DNA from: Chromobotia macracanthus
Lineage: Eukaryota; Chordata; Actinopteri; Cypriniformes; Botiidae
Assembly: GCA_036877525.1 (NCBI GenBank)
Contig: JAZGTH010000062.1
Location: forward strand, 7,686,501 to 7,750,500
Length of the DNA: 64,000 nt
Reading direction: 5' to 3'
The position numbers and the translations under genes are program-made. This document shows positions 24,377 to 38,009 of the stretch, one piece after another. The notes beneath the pieces were generated by a model, which worked only from the letters and a program-made list of their open reading frames with translations, did not search any database and was not told where the DNA came from. Numbering within the stretch: the stretch's first letter is position 1; each line of letters begins with the position of its first letter.

Positions 24377-24565
24377 CTACTCAACTCTAGTCCTGGTGGG
24401 ATCTTGCCGTGGTTTAGTGCCAACTGCAATCAATCACACCTGCTTGTAATTGTCAAGTAATCCTAAAGACCTTGATTAGTTTGTTTATATGTGTTTGATT
24501 AGGGTTGGAGCTAAAACATTGCAGGACACTGTCCCATGAGGACTGGAGCTGAACAACCCTGTTCT
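24377..24565. repeat. Palindromic fish repeat (MITE-like)
   Basis: CTACTCAACTCTAGTCCTGG at one end and its diverged reverse complement GGACTGGAGCTGAACAACCC at the other, with TTTGATTAGGGTTGGAGCTA inside. About 190 bp; a common pattern in cyprinid intergenic DNA. Confidence 0.75.
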
Positions 24566-25344
24566 AGAAAGTTTTCAAATACATAGTCCTACCATGTTTT
24601 CATTATTATGGAAACATAAAGGGAACCTTTGTTTTTGCAGTTCTTTGATTCTGAGTAAAGCCAGTATAGAGGCCTGTGCTTTGTAATGCTGCCATTTCAG
24701 TCCTTTGGGAGTCTCACAATTGGTGTCCTTAAGGTATTGTTTTCCTTTTTATTTCACCTAAAAATTACATTTTCCCTCTTAAGTAACAATCACATCTCTC
24801 CGGGGTGGTGAGGTTGGCAGGAAATTGCATTATGAAAGGCTTAAACAGGCTTTTGGGTGGTGGCAACAAAGAATGAGAAGATACAGTTTCATTATAGTTA
24901 AACTGATGCAATTTTGTCATTTGTGTGTGGCTGTCTCTCTCTCTCTTTCAGGTTAGCCTATCAAGGCTGCTATGCAATGTAAATGGCATTTAAAAAGCGG
25001 AATTTGCACCCCAGAATTGACGAGTCATTATTGTGGTGCTATATTGTCCTCTGTCTAAACTGTCTGCTTTACGCTTGTTTGAGGGCTGATCCTCAAGAGA
25101 AAGCAGCTTTTGGCTCTCTTCCAAACTTATATTCTTATAGTTTTAGCTCAAAATGAATCTGTGAATAAGTTTGAAGTTTTGCATGATGATATGATATCTT
25201 GTCTGTGTTTGCCAAATGTCAAGTTCAACTGCTAAAGCAGATGACTATTGATCTCATTGACACTGAGTTGTACCATATTTGAATGAAATGGAACAAAAAT
25301 TAGTTTTGATCTGTATTATTGCCTTGCAGAATCAGAGGCTAGAG

Positions 25345-25462
25345 CCCAGATAACAGGGAACATTCTCAGAATGTTGGCTAACATTCTCTAAAAATTCTAT
25401 GTTATTATTATTGTAGTCATTATAGTCATGTATAGGTTTTTACAATCTAAAATTGTTAGCCG
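25345..25462 (+). repeat. Inverted-repeat element family A, internally deleted
   Basis: CCCAGATAACAGGGAACATT at the start and TACAATCTAAAATTGTTAGC at the end; about 200 bp of the middle is missing. Confidence 0.8.
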
Positions 25463-26093
25463 AGAGAGAGAATGCTGGGAAATGAGTGATGCTCTTTGGA
25501 ACCGCACAGAAGCATTCATAAAGTACAGTATTCATAATTTTTCATAATTTCATATGAATAATTTGCATATGAATACAGTGTTTGAGAAATCTGTAATCTC
25601 CTGTATTTTGGCACTATTATGCCTGGTGTTGAATTGAAGGAAAATATGCGATAATCTGTGCAGTGTAGGAGGCTGGGCTTGACATTGTGGTTTTAAAATG
25701 CAAATTAAACTGGTACTCTTTTGTTCCACCAAGACAGATACTGTAATTGTCACCTCAGCTCTCTGGCCAAGTTTGCTCTTTCATTGACTGTAATCTGTGT
25801 CTAATTTTCATTGCCCTTCTCTGTCCAATACTACTGCATGCTGAGTCCTGTATTAATTAGAATGGAATTAAATGGGTTATGTTGAGTGTAATTAAGCTGG
25901 GTTTGAAGTTTAGGGGAGAATCATGGAGGGGTTCTGATAATTGGAATGCTGACCTGATGATGTGTTCACATGATGACATCAGTGCTGGGGCCGTCATATG
26001 TTATATATAATATATTATAATAGCATATCCTGAAACCAGCATATGTTTGTAGTACTTATTCAATACCAGTACAATCACAGACTGGACCTTTTA

Positions 26094-26340
26094 CCCAGCT
26101 AAGAGGGAATGTTCTCAGAACATTCTCTAAAATGTTACATTAAGTAGTAATAAAGTAACATTAGTAGAATTTTTTTAACATTATATATCACATATCAACA
26201 ATGTTTTCAAAGTTTTTAGTGGGCTGTTTTAAAAACGGTTTTAATGTTCTTAGAACATTCAAAATAACATTTTTAACATTTTGGTTACTTAATGGAAACA
26301 TTAGGGAAAAATTCTTGCAACCTAAAATTGTTAGCTGGGT
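26094..26340 (+). repeat. Inverted-repeat element family A, nearly complete
   Basis: CCCAGCTAAGAGGGAATGTT to CTAAAATTGTTAGCTGGGT, with both terminal inverted repeats present. Confidence 0.85.
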
Positions 26341-29300
26341 AGTCCCAGGTAAACGGGTTAAGAAATACATATAGATCCACTGTATAATAACATTTAAGAT
26401 GCAAATTTCCTGCTCACCATATCTTTTGTCGCGTTTATATCTTTTATTGGAGAAGTGGCTCTCAACAAATTTGCTTAATCATTTTAATGAAAAGGATTAT
26501 CTTTAATATTTTGTATTATGATGTATCATTTAAATAATATTATGAATAGCGGATATAGCGAATTTATATAGTGATATATTACATTATATTATTCAATTAA
26601 ACTTGATTTGTATCTTGGGAGTTTGCGGTTGCTTTCCATAACTAAGAATGTCCCTTCAGTACATTCTCAACTCAAAAGCAAACAGACAAAAGAATCAGAG
26701 CTATGTTCAGGAATCTGTATTAAACTTTGGCACCTGCTCCAAGCTGGGGCTAAACAAGTTGTTGATTGACAGTTTTAGAGGAGTTTTCTTCAGATCCTCG
26801 CTGCTAATGTTGAAGTTCGTCCTGTATCCATGGCTACAGTGGTGGCATGTCATATGTTTTCTTGCTGTTGTGATAGGGTGCTTTTTGGGGCTTTGGAGAA
26901 AGCCAGAAACACAGACACACAAATCATGTCCAGTGAGGTGAGAACCAGTACATGTGACACCTGTATTGATGAGTCTCATTAGACTTCTCTTCAGCTGGAT
27001 GGAGGCGGCCAGGGTTAGCCAAAAGCCATCCACTGTTGATCACATATTTAATTTATTGGCTGGATTCTCTTCAACTTTGTTAATCACTTTCTGCTGAGGC
27101 ATGCATTATAGTGAATTGAACTTGTATTGTTGCTTTGTACAATAATGTGCAACTTTAAAGGCCAAATGTAAAGACAACTAGCAGAGAGGATACAATGCTG
27201 GCTAAGTTTGAGGTAAATACCAAGGACAAGACAATTACAAAACACAATCATAACATCAATAGAATAAATGTCAAAGCAAGTTTCTAACTGAATAAATATG
27301 TAGGCTGGATGTAAACGTTTAAGTATAGCTGATTACTTAACTAATAAGAGGATGGAGTTGAAATAGTCAAATGATGAAATGACAGCCTTGACTATCAGTT
27401 AAGTATTAAAGGGCAGACTTATTACAAAGCGCTCTGAAATACTTGGTTCTGATTGGTCAGTTGCAGTCTTGGTATATTAAACGCTACTATATACAACAAG
27501 CATCCAATTTTCTCATATTACTCCATGGCTTCTTATTCCCCCCCAGAAATTTGACAATTTCACAAAACTACTTTTTTAATAAATAATAAATGTGAGGCGA
27601 TTGCTGTTCTCCAACAGCACTCAGCACTGGTAGACACTGTGAAAGCACAGAGATTCTCTGATAGCTGTTTCAACTTTTACAGCTTTGTGCCACTATCTCT
27701 ACACAGTTAAAAGTATTATTACATTCTTAATGTCCAGCTATAAACTTTTATTGTGCAACTGTGAGTGGGCCTGAAATACCAGGACATGTTTCAGAGAAGA
27801 TGTGCATGAGTCCGGAGGGAAATTTAAATTTTTAACTTTTATATTTTTCTTAAACTACAGAAGAGGCAAAGCAGATATGTTTAAATGCTGGAAAAATTAT
27901 GAGATACATGTACAGTAACTTCTTACAACACAAACTATATGCAGAATATAACTGTGAAATGAATGCAGGACAATTCATTTTCATTGAAGTCACGGTATGC
28001 AGTTGTTATATATTGCAGTAATACTACCAGCTGACTTGGAGCAAATGATTTAAAGATGCTTGGGAGGGTTCTCAGGTTTGCAGGTCTGAATCTTTGACTA
28101 CGCAAAATTACATCTAAATTATGCGAGACATTGTGATTCATAGTAAAGGTAATGGAGGAAAAGAAAATGTTTTGTTGGCTGGTGAGTGTCTACTAAGCCG
28201 CCTGAGGTTATCCTGCTATATTGGGCCTATACTGTACATGTGACTGTGTGATGAGCTATTCTTTTTAAATAAAAGCCTTTTTCAGCTTACATTCAAGTTA
28301 TTTGTTCTTTTCCTGTTCTCTAATTTCTTTTGTATTCTTTTCTGTAAATATGGCCATACAGATATCCAGTAAATTCTTGCTTCATTTATTAATTCATAAA
28401 AGGACAGGTTTATTGTTGTGTTGTGCATCTCCTCACGCTGGCCTGACAGTTGTTTTGTGTCTCTGCTTTTGTATATTGAGCTTCTCGTTCCTGTTGTTAG
28501 ACACATCTGGGCATGTTTCCATGGAAACAAACCGATCCCATCAGGCTGAGGAGAAATCAGATCTATTAGGGAGACCAAAGCAGAAATTCAACTACAGGGC
28601 AGGGCTGTCAGTGTGGCCTTGAACACGAGGAGAGGAGAGACAGAATCTAATAATTGAGACTGAAATGTGTCTTCATACCAGAAGACATTGGCTGTCCCAG
28701 AGACAGACGGTGTTTAGATTATACATCCTCTGGTTACATTCTAAAGCATATAGACATTGGGGAGACCGGAGCTTGTTGTCACACTTAGTACTCCAGTGAA
28801 TATTTCTCTAGTTATGTTAATTTTTAAATATAATTTCTGCTTTAGAACATAACAAAGTCTGGCTCAAATAGAAATGCTAGTGAACACTCCACCATTATTG
28901 ACCAGGAGAAAGATACAGTATGTTTGTTTTACGGCAATTGGATTTTTATAGTCCATCAATAATCTGTAAATTTCCTGTAACATTTCCATGAAACAGTTTC
29001 ATATATATGTATTTTATATGCTTAGATTTTTATGTATATACTTGAAATACATTTTTATTCATCTTTTATATAAAACAGGAAACAAAAAAACTAAAGCTCA
29101 ATCTACATGTGCATCAGGGTATTAAAAGTTTGCTGCTTCTGTGAAGGGGTTCTGTCCTACATCCTTTAAAAGCTGGAAAGCTAATGGAGGCTAAAGAAAG
29201 CTTTCTGCAGTGCACACAACTTTCTCATGTATAAAGCTTGAATAGATGCATTTCAGATAGACAGATTCCATTTAGAATGTGCTGTACCTCCTGAAGGACG

Positions 29301-30633
29301 AAATGGAGTGGATGTCCAAAGCCTATGATAGATGAACACTTTAGTAAATAAAAAATTAATTCACCTCCATCTTTAAATCAAAGACCCACATCTCAGGCAA
29401 GTGCGCTGGATGTTGTGCCGTTACATACCCATAGTACAAAAGATTTGTACATAAACCAGTGATCTATTTTGAATTTTACCTATGTCAATAATAGTGATGT
29501 ATGTTCGATCTTTTTTTTTGATAATTTAATGATTTGAGTAGAGAATACCTTTGTTTATTTATTCACCTGCAACTTCATTTTCCCTCATTGGGATTTGAAA
29601 TACACTAATGGAAAGGGCAGTCTTCCATGGTTCCCATTGTTTATATGCATGGTTTGGTCAAGTTATCAATGGCAACAATTCATGAGTCACTTGTTCTTGA
29701 AACCAATTTCTCAAGACATGGTCTGGTCAAGATATTAAGGAGTCACTTAAATATTTCTGAGTCACTTGTTCTTAAAACTGATTAATCTTTAAAGGCAAAG
29801 CATGTCATTTTCCAGAAATACTTGGGGACTTTGTATAATGTCTCTGTCAACCATATCAAAAGTCTGAAATATGGCACCCCACAATTTCTCCAAACACACT
29901 TTGATGAGAAGAATACAGGTTTTAGAGGCCAAGTACCAAAGTGATGCCTTTTGATCAGAGTCTCGCACCCTCGACTGCTATAATGAGTTATTTGCATATC
30001 TCTGACTAAAACATATTTCAATCACAAAGGCTTATCATTTATAAACATGTATCAAGTAATTGCAGTGAAGGGAAATAAATCTGGTCCTGCCTGAATCTAA
30101 CTGAATTTCTTATCAGTGAATCGGGTATACAAAGAAACAATGCACTGTTGTTAGCTTTCATTTTTATGTACAGTTTGAACTTTTAGTTAACCTTCTGAAT
30201 CTTTGCGTTAACTAGTGCAACCAGTGTAACCTACAGTATGTGTGTGTGTGTGGTTTACTTATATACTTATATATGGGTTACCCCATATATTGGGGACCAA
30301 TTTGTCCCCAACAAATCTGAGCAAAACCACCTTTTGAGGACATCCACATCCTCAACACTATAAATATATAGTAAACAAAGTTTTTTTATATGTACAAATA
30401 CTGAAAGTTTTTTTGCCAGGGTTAGAGTGTGGGTTAGAGTTAGGTTATTTCTTGTTTATACTTGATGTTTAGCTGTTTATATAAACATTAGAAGTCTATG
30501 GAATGTCCCTGTTTAGATAGATAGTAAAATCACTCCGTATTGTGAAATATCTTGTTGTTAAACCCAAAAATACTCAATTCCCATTCTTTATTTCATTATT
30601 GTGTGTCGTAGAGTCATATGAAACAACATTTGG

Positions 30634-30794
30634 TTCTCCTTTAGCTCAGTGGTAGAGCATTGCGTTAGCAGCGCAAGAGGTTGTGGGTTCAATTCCCAGG
30701 GAGTACATGTACTAAGAAAATGTATAACTTCAATGCACTGTAAGTCGCTTTGGATAAAAGCGTCTGCCAAATGCATAAATGTAAATGTAAATGT
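30634..30794 (+). mobile_element. tRNA-Ala-derived SINE
   Basis: The tRNA-like head (30634-30706) has A box TTAGCTCAGTGGTAGAGC, an anticodon arm TTGCG-TTAGCAG-CGCAA with AGC in the anticodon position, and B box GGGTTCAATTCCC. A tail TCGCTTTGGATAAAAGCGTC plus AAATGT repeats follows, so this is a SINE, not a tRNA gene. Confidence 0.85.
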
Positions 30795-32307
30795 ACATAC
30801 ATTTCACTGAACTGCTGAATTTATTTCTTTGCCCTGTAAGTAAGGTTCCAGCAGACAGGTCTCTGAGACATTGTACTAAACTTCACCATTGTACCCTCTC
30901 TTCTCCTGATCATTCTGAGCTGTACTGCAAAATGATAACTTGCTATGAACTGAGCAAACAGCCAAAAGAGAAAATAAGAGTGAAGCAGTGAAGCAGCTCT
31001 TTTTTCATTATTAATAACAACTGTCATTGAACTGTTAAGATCCAAGGTATGAGCAGTTGACACTCAAGTCTAATGCTTAAAGGCATGGTCAGTATTTAGT
31101 CACTTTCGTTTTTTTACTTAAATTTGTAGTCATACAACAACAGTTCCTACAGTGACTGTAGGCTATCCAGATTCAATAAAAAGTCAGAAAAGCACCATTA
31201 TCAGATTGGTGAATAATCACTTCATTTTTGGCCTGTTCCTCTGACCAGCTGTTCTCAAGTCATATGGACTGTTATTTGTTATTTACTGTTATTTATTGCA
31301 CTATTTGTGTTTCTATTGCACTACTGGTGACAGCAAATGCTCCTCATAAAAATCTATGAATTTTGAACATTCTGTTGTGTGTTTCATGTAGGCAAAATAC
31401 AAAAACAACAATATATGGGTCTGGAGTAACATAAGGGTGAGTAAATGGCAGAATTTGTATTTTTTTGTGAGTCTTTGCTTAAAAAATGGATTCTAAAGTC
31501 TTTGGTTTCTCATCTCGACCAATAGCTGAGAATGCAGGAAAACAAAGACACAGACACCAGGTTTATATGGAAAATAAAAAAAGGAACAGAGAAAAGCAAG
31601 GATGAAAAAGGAAAACATTAGTTTTTAAAATGTTATTGTTGTCATTATAACCTCAGAAGTGAAAACCTAAAGAAACTCCCCTGACTGAAATGTAATTATA
31701 TGGTAGTTTAGTTTTGGTCCATTTATAACATGGAAATAGTTATAGAAATGTATAACTCATCATTTTTGTGCTTTATGAGTTGAATAATGGCACTGATGTA
31801 ACTTCCACCCTGACTAGCAATTGTTATGCTAATCTGGTGCACTTTAATTTAATGTTTCATCCTGTATTGTCTTTAAAAAAATGGAAAAGTCAATGGAAAA
31901 ATGTAATCTAATAAAAGTATCCAGTCAAACAAATATTCATCAGATCTTATCAAATGTCAGTTTCAATTCAAACATAGTCTATGATTTTAATTGGTCAGAA
32001 TGAATTTAGATTAAGCCCTTAGACATCTTTCTCAATTAATGTACTGGTTTCACCAATGTAGACTTTTCATGACATCAACATTCAATTTGCTTCTTTGTCT
32101 TCCATGTTGCCTTGGAAACAATAGCTGGTTAAGACTACACTAAACAGAAAGGGCTAGATTTCTCCCAGGCAATTTGCAAGGCTGAGATCTTTGACCAAGT
32201 ACTCAAGCTACTGTATAAAATTAGGTTAATTTTCTTGTCAGACTGTTGAATTACAGAAAGACCAGTTATTTAATTTTGTTTGACTGGTTACCCAGAAGGT
32301 GGTTTTT

Positions 32308-32593
32308 CAGCTAACAGAGAACATTCCCAAAACGTTGGTTAACATTATCAAAAACATTCTTGCAGTAACATTAGTAGACCTTTTTTATTTCTATATATTA
32401 AAACGATACAGAATTAAAAATGTTTCAATAAAGTTCTTATAAATAAGCAACAACGTTAATGCAACATCCTAAAAACTAGACATTTTAAACATGTCTAGTT
32501 TCCTTGAACTTTTAAAATAACATTTTTAGCGCTTTTGTTACTTAATAGAAAAGTTAGGCAATCATTCTTATGATCTAAAACTGTTAGGTGGGT
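32308..32593 (+). repeat. Inverted-repeat element family A, nearly complete
   Basis: CAGCTAACAGAGAACATTCC at the start and ATCTAAAACTGTTAGGTGGG at the end; contains TGCAGTAACATTAGTAGACC of the family core. Confidence 0.83.
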
Positions 32594-33528
32594 TTGCGTT
32601 CTGCAGCACTGCTTTTTAATTGATTTTCTGTGTAAATGTGCCTCACACGGGTACTGCATTTTTAACATGCCATTTAAAGTAAAAAGTATTTCTTTTAACA
32701 AAGCATCTTAAGACTGTGCTTTTTGTTCCAGTGTATGAGGGCAGTAAGGTGGAATTCTATGAGAAATCATTTATGAGTTTCTTCAGATTTCATTCACAAA
32801 CAAACAAAACATCCAAGCTTCTTTTGGCCAGGAATGTTGTGCTAGTGAACTGCACTTCTAAAACATGGCATGTGACACTGGTTGCTTTGTTTGCTTTGCT
32901 CTGGATAGACAAAGGTCATGTTTTTCTCCTTTAAAAGATGTGACAGGAGAAGAAATCATCAGGGTTCCTAGTGCTGGAAAGCTAAGCAAGAGGACTGTGA
33001 AAGCTTTCAAGGGATAGGAAAGAATAATATAGAAGAGGCCTATAGCTCACCTGGATCTGTAGAGCTGTACACAATAACCCTCTATTTTTCATGTGGATGC
33101 TTTTTGAACTTTCATTCTGTTTTTCTATAGAGGCTTGGTTACGAAGGAAGAGTGGAGAGATGAGACGAAGTCTGTGACATTCTGTCCTGCTATATTCACA
33201 TACATCTATCCACCAATCTGGCACCGGGCTAAAAATATAAAAAATAAACAGCAGCATGTGTGAGAAGTATCAAAGTACTATCTAAAGTATTAAAGTAATA
33301 AAGCTCCAAGTATCTGCTGTTAATGCAGATTTATTAGAAGCAGGTTTTAATTTGTCCGACAGCTCTTTTGTAGCATCTACAATTTGCAGTTTGAGCAAAA
33401 AAATGTTGCGACTTTAAACATTCAATACATTCTTGCTATACATAGGTTAAGGGAACACATTAATGTTTAATATTGGGTGCACACCTTAATAAAATATGCA
33501 TGTTTATATTGTTACTAAGATGAAAATG

Positions 33529-33554
33529 TTCCCCACTGTAATGGCAGTGGGGAA
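33529..33554. repeat. 10-bp hairpin
   Basis: TTCCCCACTG, loop TAATGG, CAGTGGGGAA in the intergenic region. Confidence 0.9.
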
Positions 33555-35814
33555 TGACAAAAGGTAAAATTCACCATATCGTGAAAAATACTGCGTGTTC
33601 TGCAATGTAGAAGATGTAACTTCATAATTGAAAGCCAATTGCTGAGTTATTAATTAATAAATACTAGGCTACCAAAATTGTGATGAAAAAGGTTTTGGGT
33701 ATCTTGAATTTATTTTCAGTTGTAGGTTTGTTATTAGGTTATGTATTTATGGAAAACCTTCGCATGTAAAATAGTAAACACCCTGCACTAACTGAGAGTG
33801 CACATATCAAAGGTTTGGGGTAGGTATAGTATTAACTTAGATTTGCTGCTAGTCTGAGATAGGGAAGACTTGTTAATACTGTTGCCTAAGGATAACTAAA
33901 ACTCCCAAACTGAGCAGAATAATTTATAATCATGTTGTTTTTTTTTTTGCAAAACCAGCAAATACGATTGATGTTTTTGTTGAAATACAATAATGCATTT
34001 CTGTGCAAGTATTAACAAATCTAACATGACTACATGTGCATGTCTTATTGATGGTCTGACTGGCATATTATAAACTCTGCACGGTCATCATGGGTGAGAA
34101 TGATCATGTAAAACCATGTGTGAGTTAGAAAAGGAGCTAAAATGCCTTTAAAAAGTAGGTCAAACACTAAAGCTCCAAATCATTCATCTCTCATTTTTGG
34201 TATTGCTTCATTACACAGAACAAACAATATTACCATGGCAACCACTCCAACAGTTTGAAGGAGGAGAAATTAAGCGTAAAACCAGGAACACATTTAAGAC
34301 AAATCCAATTCCACATTATTTAATTCACTTTCATTTACATTCACTTTAGATGTCGTGACTAATATATGATACACAAAATTAAAATGTTCTACTAACGTTA
34401 CAGCAAAGATGATTTTGATTTTAACAAGATTAGTGAACTTTAGTGGGAGTCTCTTAGAAGAAATGTCAGATACATCATTATCTCTTCTTTTGACATCCTA
34501 TATCGTCTATTCATTCACTTATACAATCTGATTTGTGACTATCTGTGATTATATTATGAAATATAGACAGCCACTTGCCTGCCAGCATGATTCATAAATA
34601 CTGTGTTCTTTTGGGGATGGAATCATTTTAAGAGCACAGTGGAGGCCTCTTTGTGGATGCTTATGCAGCAAAAACAGCATTAACCTAGTTTTAGATCTAT
34701 GATTTTGAGTTTTCATTGTTTATTTGCTTTCGGAATAAAGGGGTTTGCATTTGATTAACTGGATAAACTTATCCCCATTTTCTGTGTGAACTCTTTTTCT
34801 ATTGGACAGTGACATTTTAAGAGGGCTGATGACTGTATTTACGTGAGTGTTATTTTGATATACTGTACTGAAGCTGTTATTGGCAGGTATTGGCACCTAA
34901 TTTGGACAATTACTGCACAGTGTTGGATGAGACAGTAAAAAATGACTTACTGAACAAATCAATGAAAGAAAAATCCAGTCTTCCAGCGGCCAAAGAAACT
35001 TGCTCCTACTTACAAAATACCTTTAATTTGTTGTAAATACATTTAAATGTCACTTATAAAGTGCAAGGTAAAACTGCAGTGATATACAGAAACGAGAAAA
35101 AAGAAAACAAACTTTTATTGAACGTCTTCTGATTTACCTCTGCACTTTACATTTCCTTTATAAAAAGAACTATATATATGAAAATAGCACAAGCTATAGA
35201 AATGAGTTTACAGACAGAAAAAACCCTCACAAATACCCTCTATTATCCAATCCAAACGACTAACCCACTGGCAAACACATTGTGAACACTTACAAACCAT
35301 AGAAACATGAGAAATACACACCAAATTGTAAACACAAAGCAATAATCTACAATGAAAAGTGAAAAAGAAGTACACAAAGTTTGTTTGTTTGACTGGGGCA
35401 TAAGAGAAAAGATTTCTTTTTGTTACTGTTGGCACAGTGGTTATTACATTTTATTTTATTCTCAAAAACAATAGGCCACTAACATTAAGTGAGGTTCTTG
35501 AACCTCTTAAGTAACTTAACATTATTCAAAGATTGCTATTAATCTGAGCAAACACAATGTTTCTGATACTTTCTAAGGTGTGCAATCATGGTATGATGTT
35601 GTATAGTGTAATGCACAAACACATCCCAACAGCATTATTCAGCAGAATTAATGATATAAAGGGGGAGCCATTCTCATAGCAGATATGTACATTTCTTTGG
35701 CTTTTAGCCTTTAATGGTCGACCTACACATTAAAACTTCTATTAATATAAAAATTCTATTGAATTACAGCTTTTAACAGCTATTGAATTTGCCATGGAAA
35801 TATATTAGGAAAAG

Positions 35815-36274
35815 GAATGTGGGAGGGAAGGAGGGAGGAAGGAAGAGGGACGGGGAAAGAATGAAGGGAGAAAAGGAATGGGGAAGACAGAGAAGGAAGG
35901 AAGGAAGGAAGAAAGGAAAGGAGAGGAAAGGAGGAGGGAGGGAGGTTTGGGAAGGAGGGAAGAAGAGGGACGGGGAAAGAATGAAGGGAGAAAAGGAATG
36001 GGGAAGACAGGGAAGGAAGGAAGGAAGGAAGGAAGAAGGAGGAGGGAGGGTGGGAGGAAGAGGAACAGGGAAAGAATGAAGGGAGAAAAGGAATGGGGAA
36101 TACAGAGAAGGAAGGAAGGAAGGAAGGAAGGAAGGGGAGGGAGGGAGGAATGAAGGGAGAAAAAGAATGGGGAAGACATAGAAGGAAGGAAGGAAGGAAG
36201 GAAGGAAGGAAGGAAGGAAGGAAGGAAGGAAGGAAGGAAGGAAGGAAGGAAGGAAGGAAGGAAGGAAGGAAGGA
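35815..36274 (+). repeat. Homopurine (GGAA)n tract with higher-order repeat
   Basis: About 460 bp, almost pure purine on the + strand. A block of about 44 nt (GGGACGGGGAAAGAATGAAG then GGAGAAAAGGAATGGGGAAG and ACAG) recurs, complete or partial, near 35848, 35968, 36067 and 36150, each followed by AAGG repeats. The last 90 bp (36183-36273) are pure AAGG. Long open frames on both strands here are artefacts of the 4-bp unit. Confidence 0.95.
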
Positions 36275-37433
36275 GAGCAATCTATAACAGTAATCTGATG
36301 AGCAGGTTGAAGGATACTATGGAGTTATGAGCATTCTGTGTGTACATGTCATATTGGGCTGATGCACAGACTCTCTGTTTCCTTCCTCAGACATCTTCAC
36401 ATTTTCACATTTTCATTAGGCCACTATAAAAAGCATTAGTATAACTGGATTTAATTCCAGCATATGGCTTACTTAAACTTACCAGAACTGTAGAGTTTTA
36501 TGAGTTCTTGGGTGTGAAGAGCAAAAACCACTAATGTGAATGATGACAAATCATTTTGAACATCTAGCACCTGAAAATAAACGGCTAATAATTATTGTAC
36601 GCCAAACTGAACACCTGCAATAACAACAACATGATAAAGCAATCACAGACTATCATCAAACAGAACTGCAAAACCAGTCAATAGTGGGTTGACACTTCAA
36701 AAAAGCCACTAAAACTGAAGATCACTAAAGCATCATGAACTGCAAAAGAGAATCAGTTCAGCAGCAATTCACAGCACATTTCTTGTTCTTTAGACAGTCA
36801 TTGATAAACTGTAAGATTTTTGAATATAAAACATTATGAAGTCACTTGGCACATTTTGTCTGAACATGTCAAACCTGTCACACTGAGATCAGGAAAAAAA
36901 CTTGATTCAAAGATTAAAGTTACAGTGAGCTCACATTGATGGGTGGAAAATTATTTGATAATAATAGTTAAATTTGATAGTTTTGAGAAGTTGAACACTG
37001 ACACCCTCTTTATACAGAAGGACCAACCAAACGGTATAAACCAGAGTGGTATCAGATGGAAAATGCAAAAATGTTGCATTAATACAAAACAAAAAAAAAA
37101 TGCTACAATAATTGAGGAAGAAAATAACACAATATTGCCACTGATGTGTATCAACCATATAACCCACCAGACAAAAATACAAGAATCAATCAATGATAAT
37201 GAAAATCATTTCAAAATTAATTCATCTAGTGTGAATCCCTTGGTAATGAGTATAATTTGAAGTAGATACTTTATATTAATCCATTTAACTCTAAGGCAAC
37301 ACAGTCACATATCTTATGGTGTTACAGTTATGAGCACAGTGATTCTGTGGGTTTTTTACTGTAGTATACGGAAAATAATTTGAGCTATGAGTATAAATTC
37401 TTTAGACACACCATTCTATTTAAACATATTATT

Positions 37434-37731
37434 AAAGGCATAGATCATCCAAAAATACAACCAAATCTACTCACCTTCATGTTGCTTCAAAACCATAATT
37501 TTTCTCTTTCCGTGGAACACAAAAATACAAAAACCTTTGAGTTGGTCTTTTAATAGCTCCACAGCTTTAACAGTCACTATTCACTATACAAAGTGCAGCC
37601 TTCACATTCTGCTTCTTATTCTCGTACTACAAACTCATCATGTGTGCAAAGGGATGAAAAATGTTTTTCAAGCCACAAGAGTGTGAACAAAGGGACAAAA
37701 TTTTCATTTTTGGGTGAACTATACTTTAAAA
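37434..37731 (+). repeat. ATGAAAATTC-type inverted-repeat element
   Basis: ATTAAAGGCATAGATCATCC at the start and TTTTTGGGTGAACTATACTT at the end are inverted versions of each other, with CTCACCTTCATGTTGCTTCA inside. Confidence 0.7.
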
Positions 37732-38009
37732 GCTGCAATAAACAGAATAAAAGAAACAAAAATATGTTATTGCATGAGTACACGGCAGAGCAGTATTCAA
37801 CACGATCTCCTTACCTTACCCCAATTCCCAACTGTAAGTTTATAAGAATGATTTGTAATTTGAGCTTTTGGGTCCGATTTCCTAGGAAAGGTCTGTTTGA
37901 CTTCATCTTTACCTCAACATACATAAGAAAATACATAAAGTAACCTGCATTTTTTTGTTTCGAACAGAAATAGCGTTAGAGAGGCGAAAGTCACAAATTG
38001 CAGTTTTAA
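37728..38009 (+). repeat. Inverted-repeat element family B, nearly complete
   Basis: AAAAGCTGCAATAAACAGAA at the start, CTCCTTACCTTACCCCAATT inside and CACAAATTGCAGTTTTAA at the end. It abuts the repeat at 37434-37731. Confidence 0.85.

Larger units (their letters stand above)
22046..35814. other. Intergenic region between convergent OCA2 and GABRG3, left part
   Basis: No exon recognised on either strand. Contents: inverted-repeat elements (23482, 25345, 26094, 32308), a palindromic element (24377-24565), a short TG run (30239-30252) and a tRNA-Ala-derived SINE (30634-30794). The short open frames present lack any recognisable domain. Confidence 0.65.

Noticed and set aside
27415..27700. Mobile element starting at TTATTACAAAGCGCTCTGAA
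   Set aside because: The block TTGGTTCTGATTGGTCAGTTG recalls a common fish repeat, but I could not find its other end.
30634..30706. A tRNA-Ala(AGC) gene
   Set aside because: The acceptor stem does not pair well and the typical SINE tail with AAATGT repeats follows.
35780..36287. Long open frames on both strands rich in Pro-Ser-Leu or Lys-Glu-Gly
   Set aside because: They come from the homopurine AAGG repeat, which lacks stop codons by composition.
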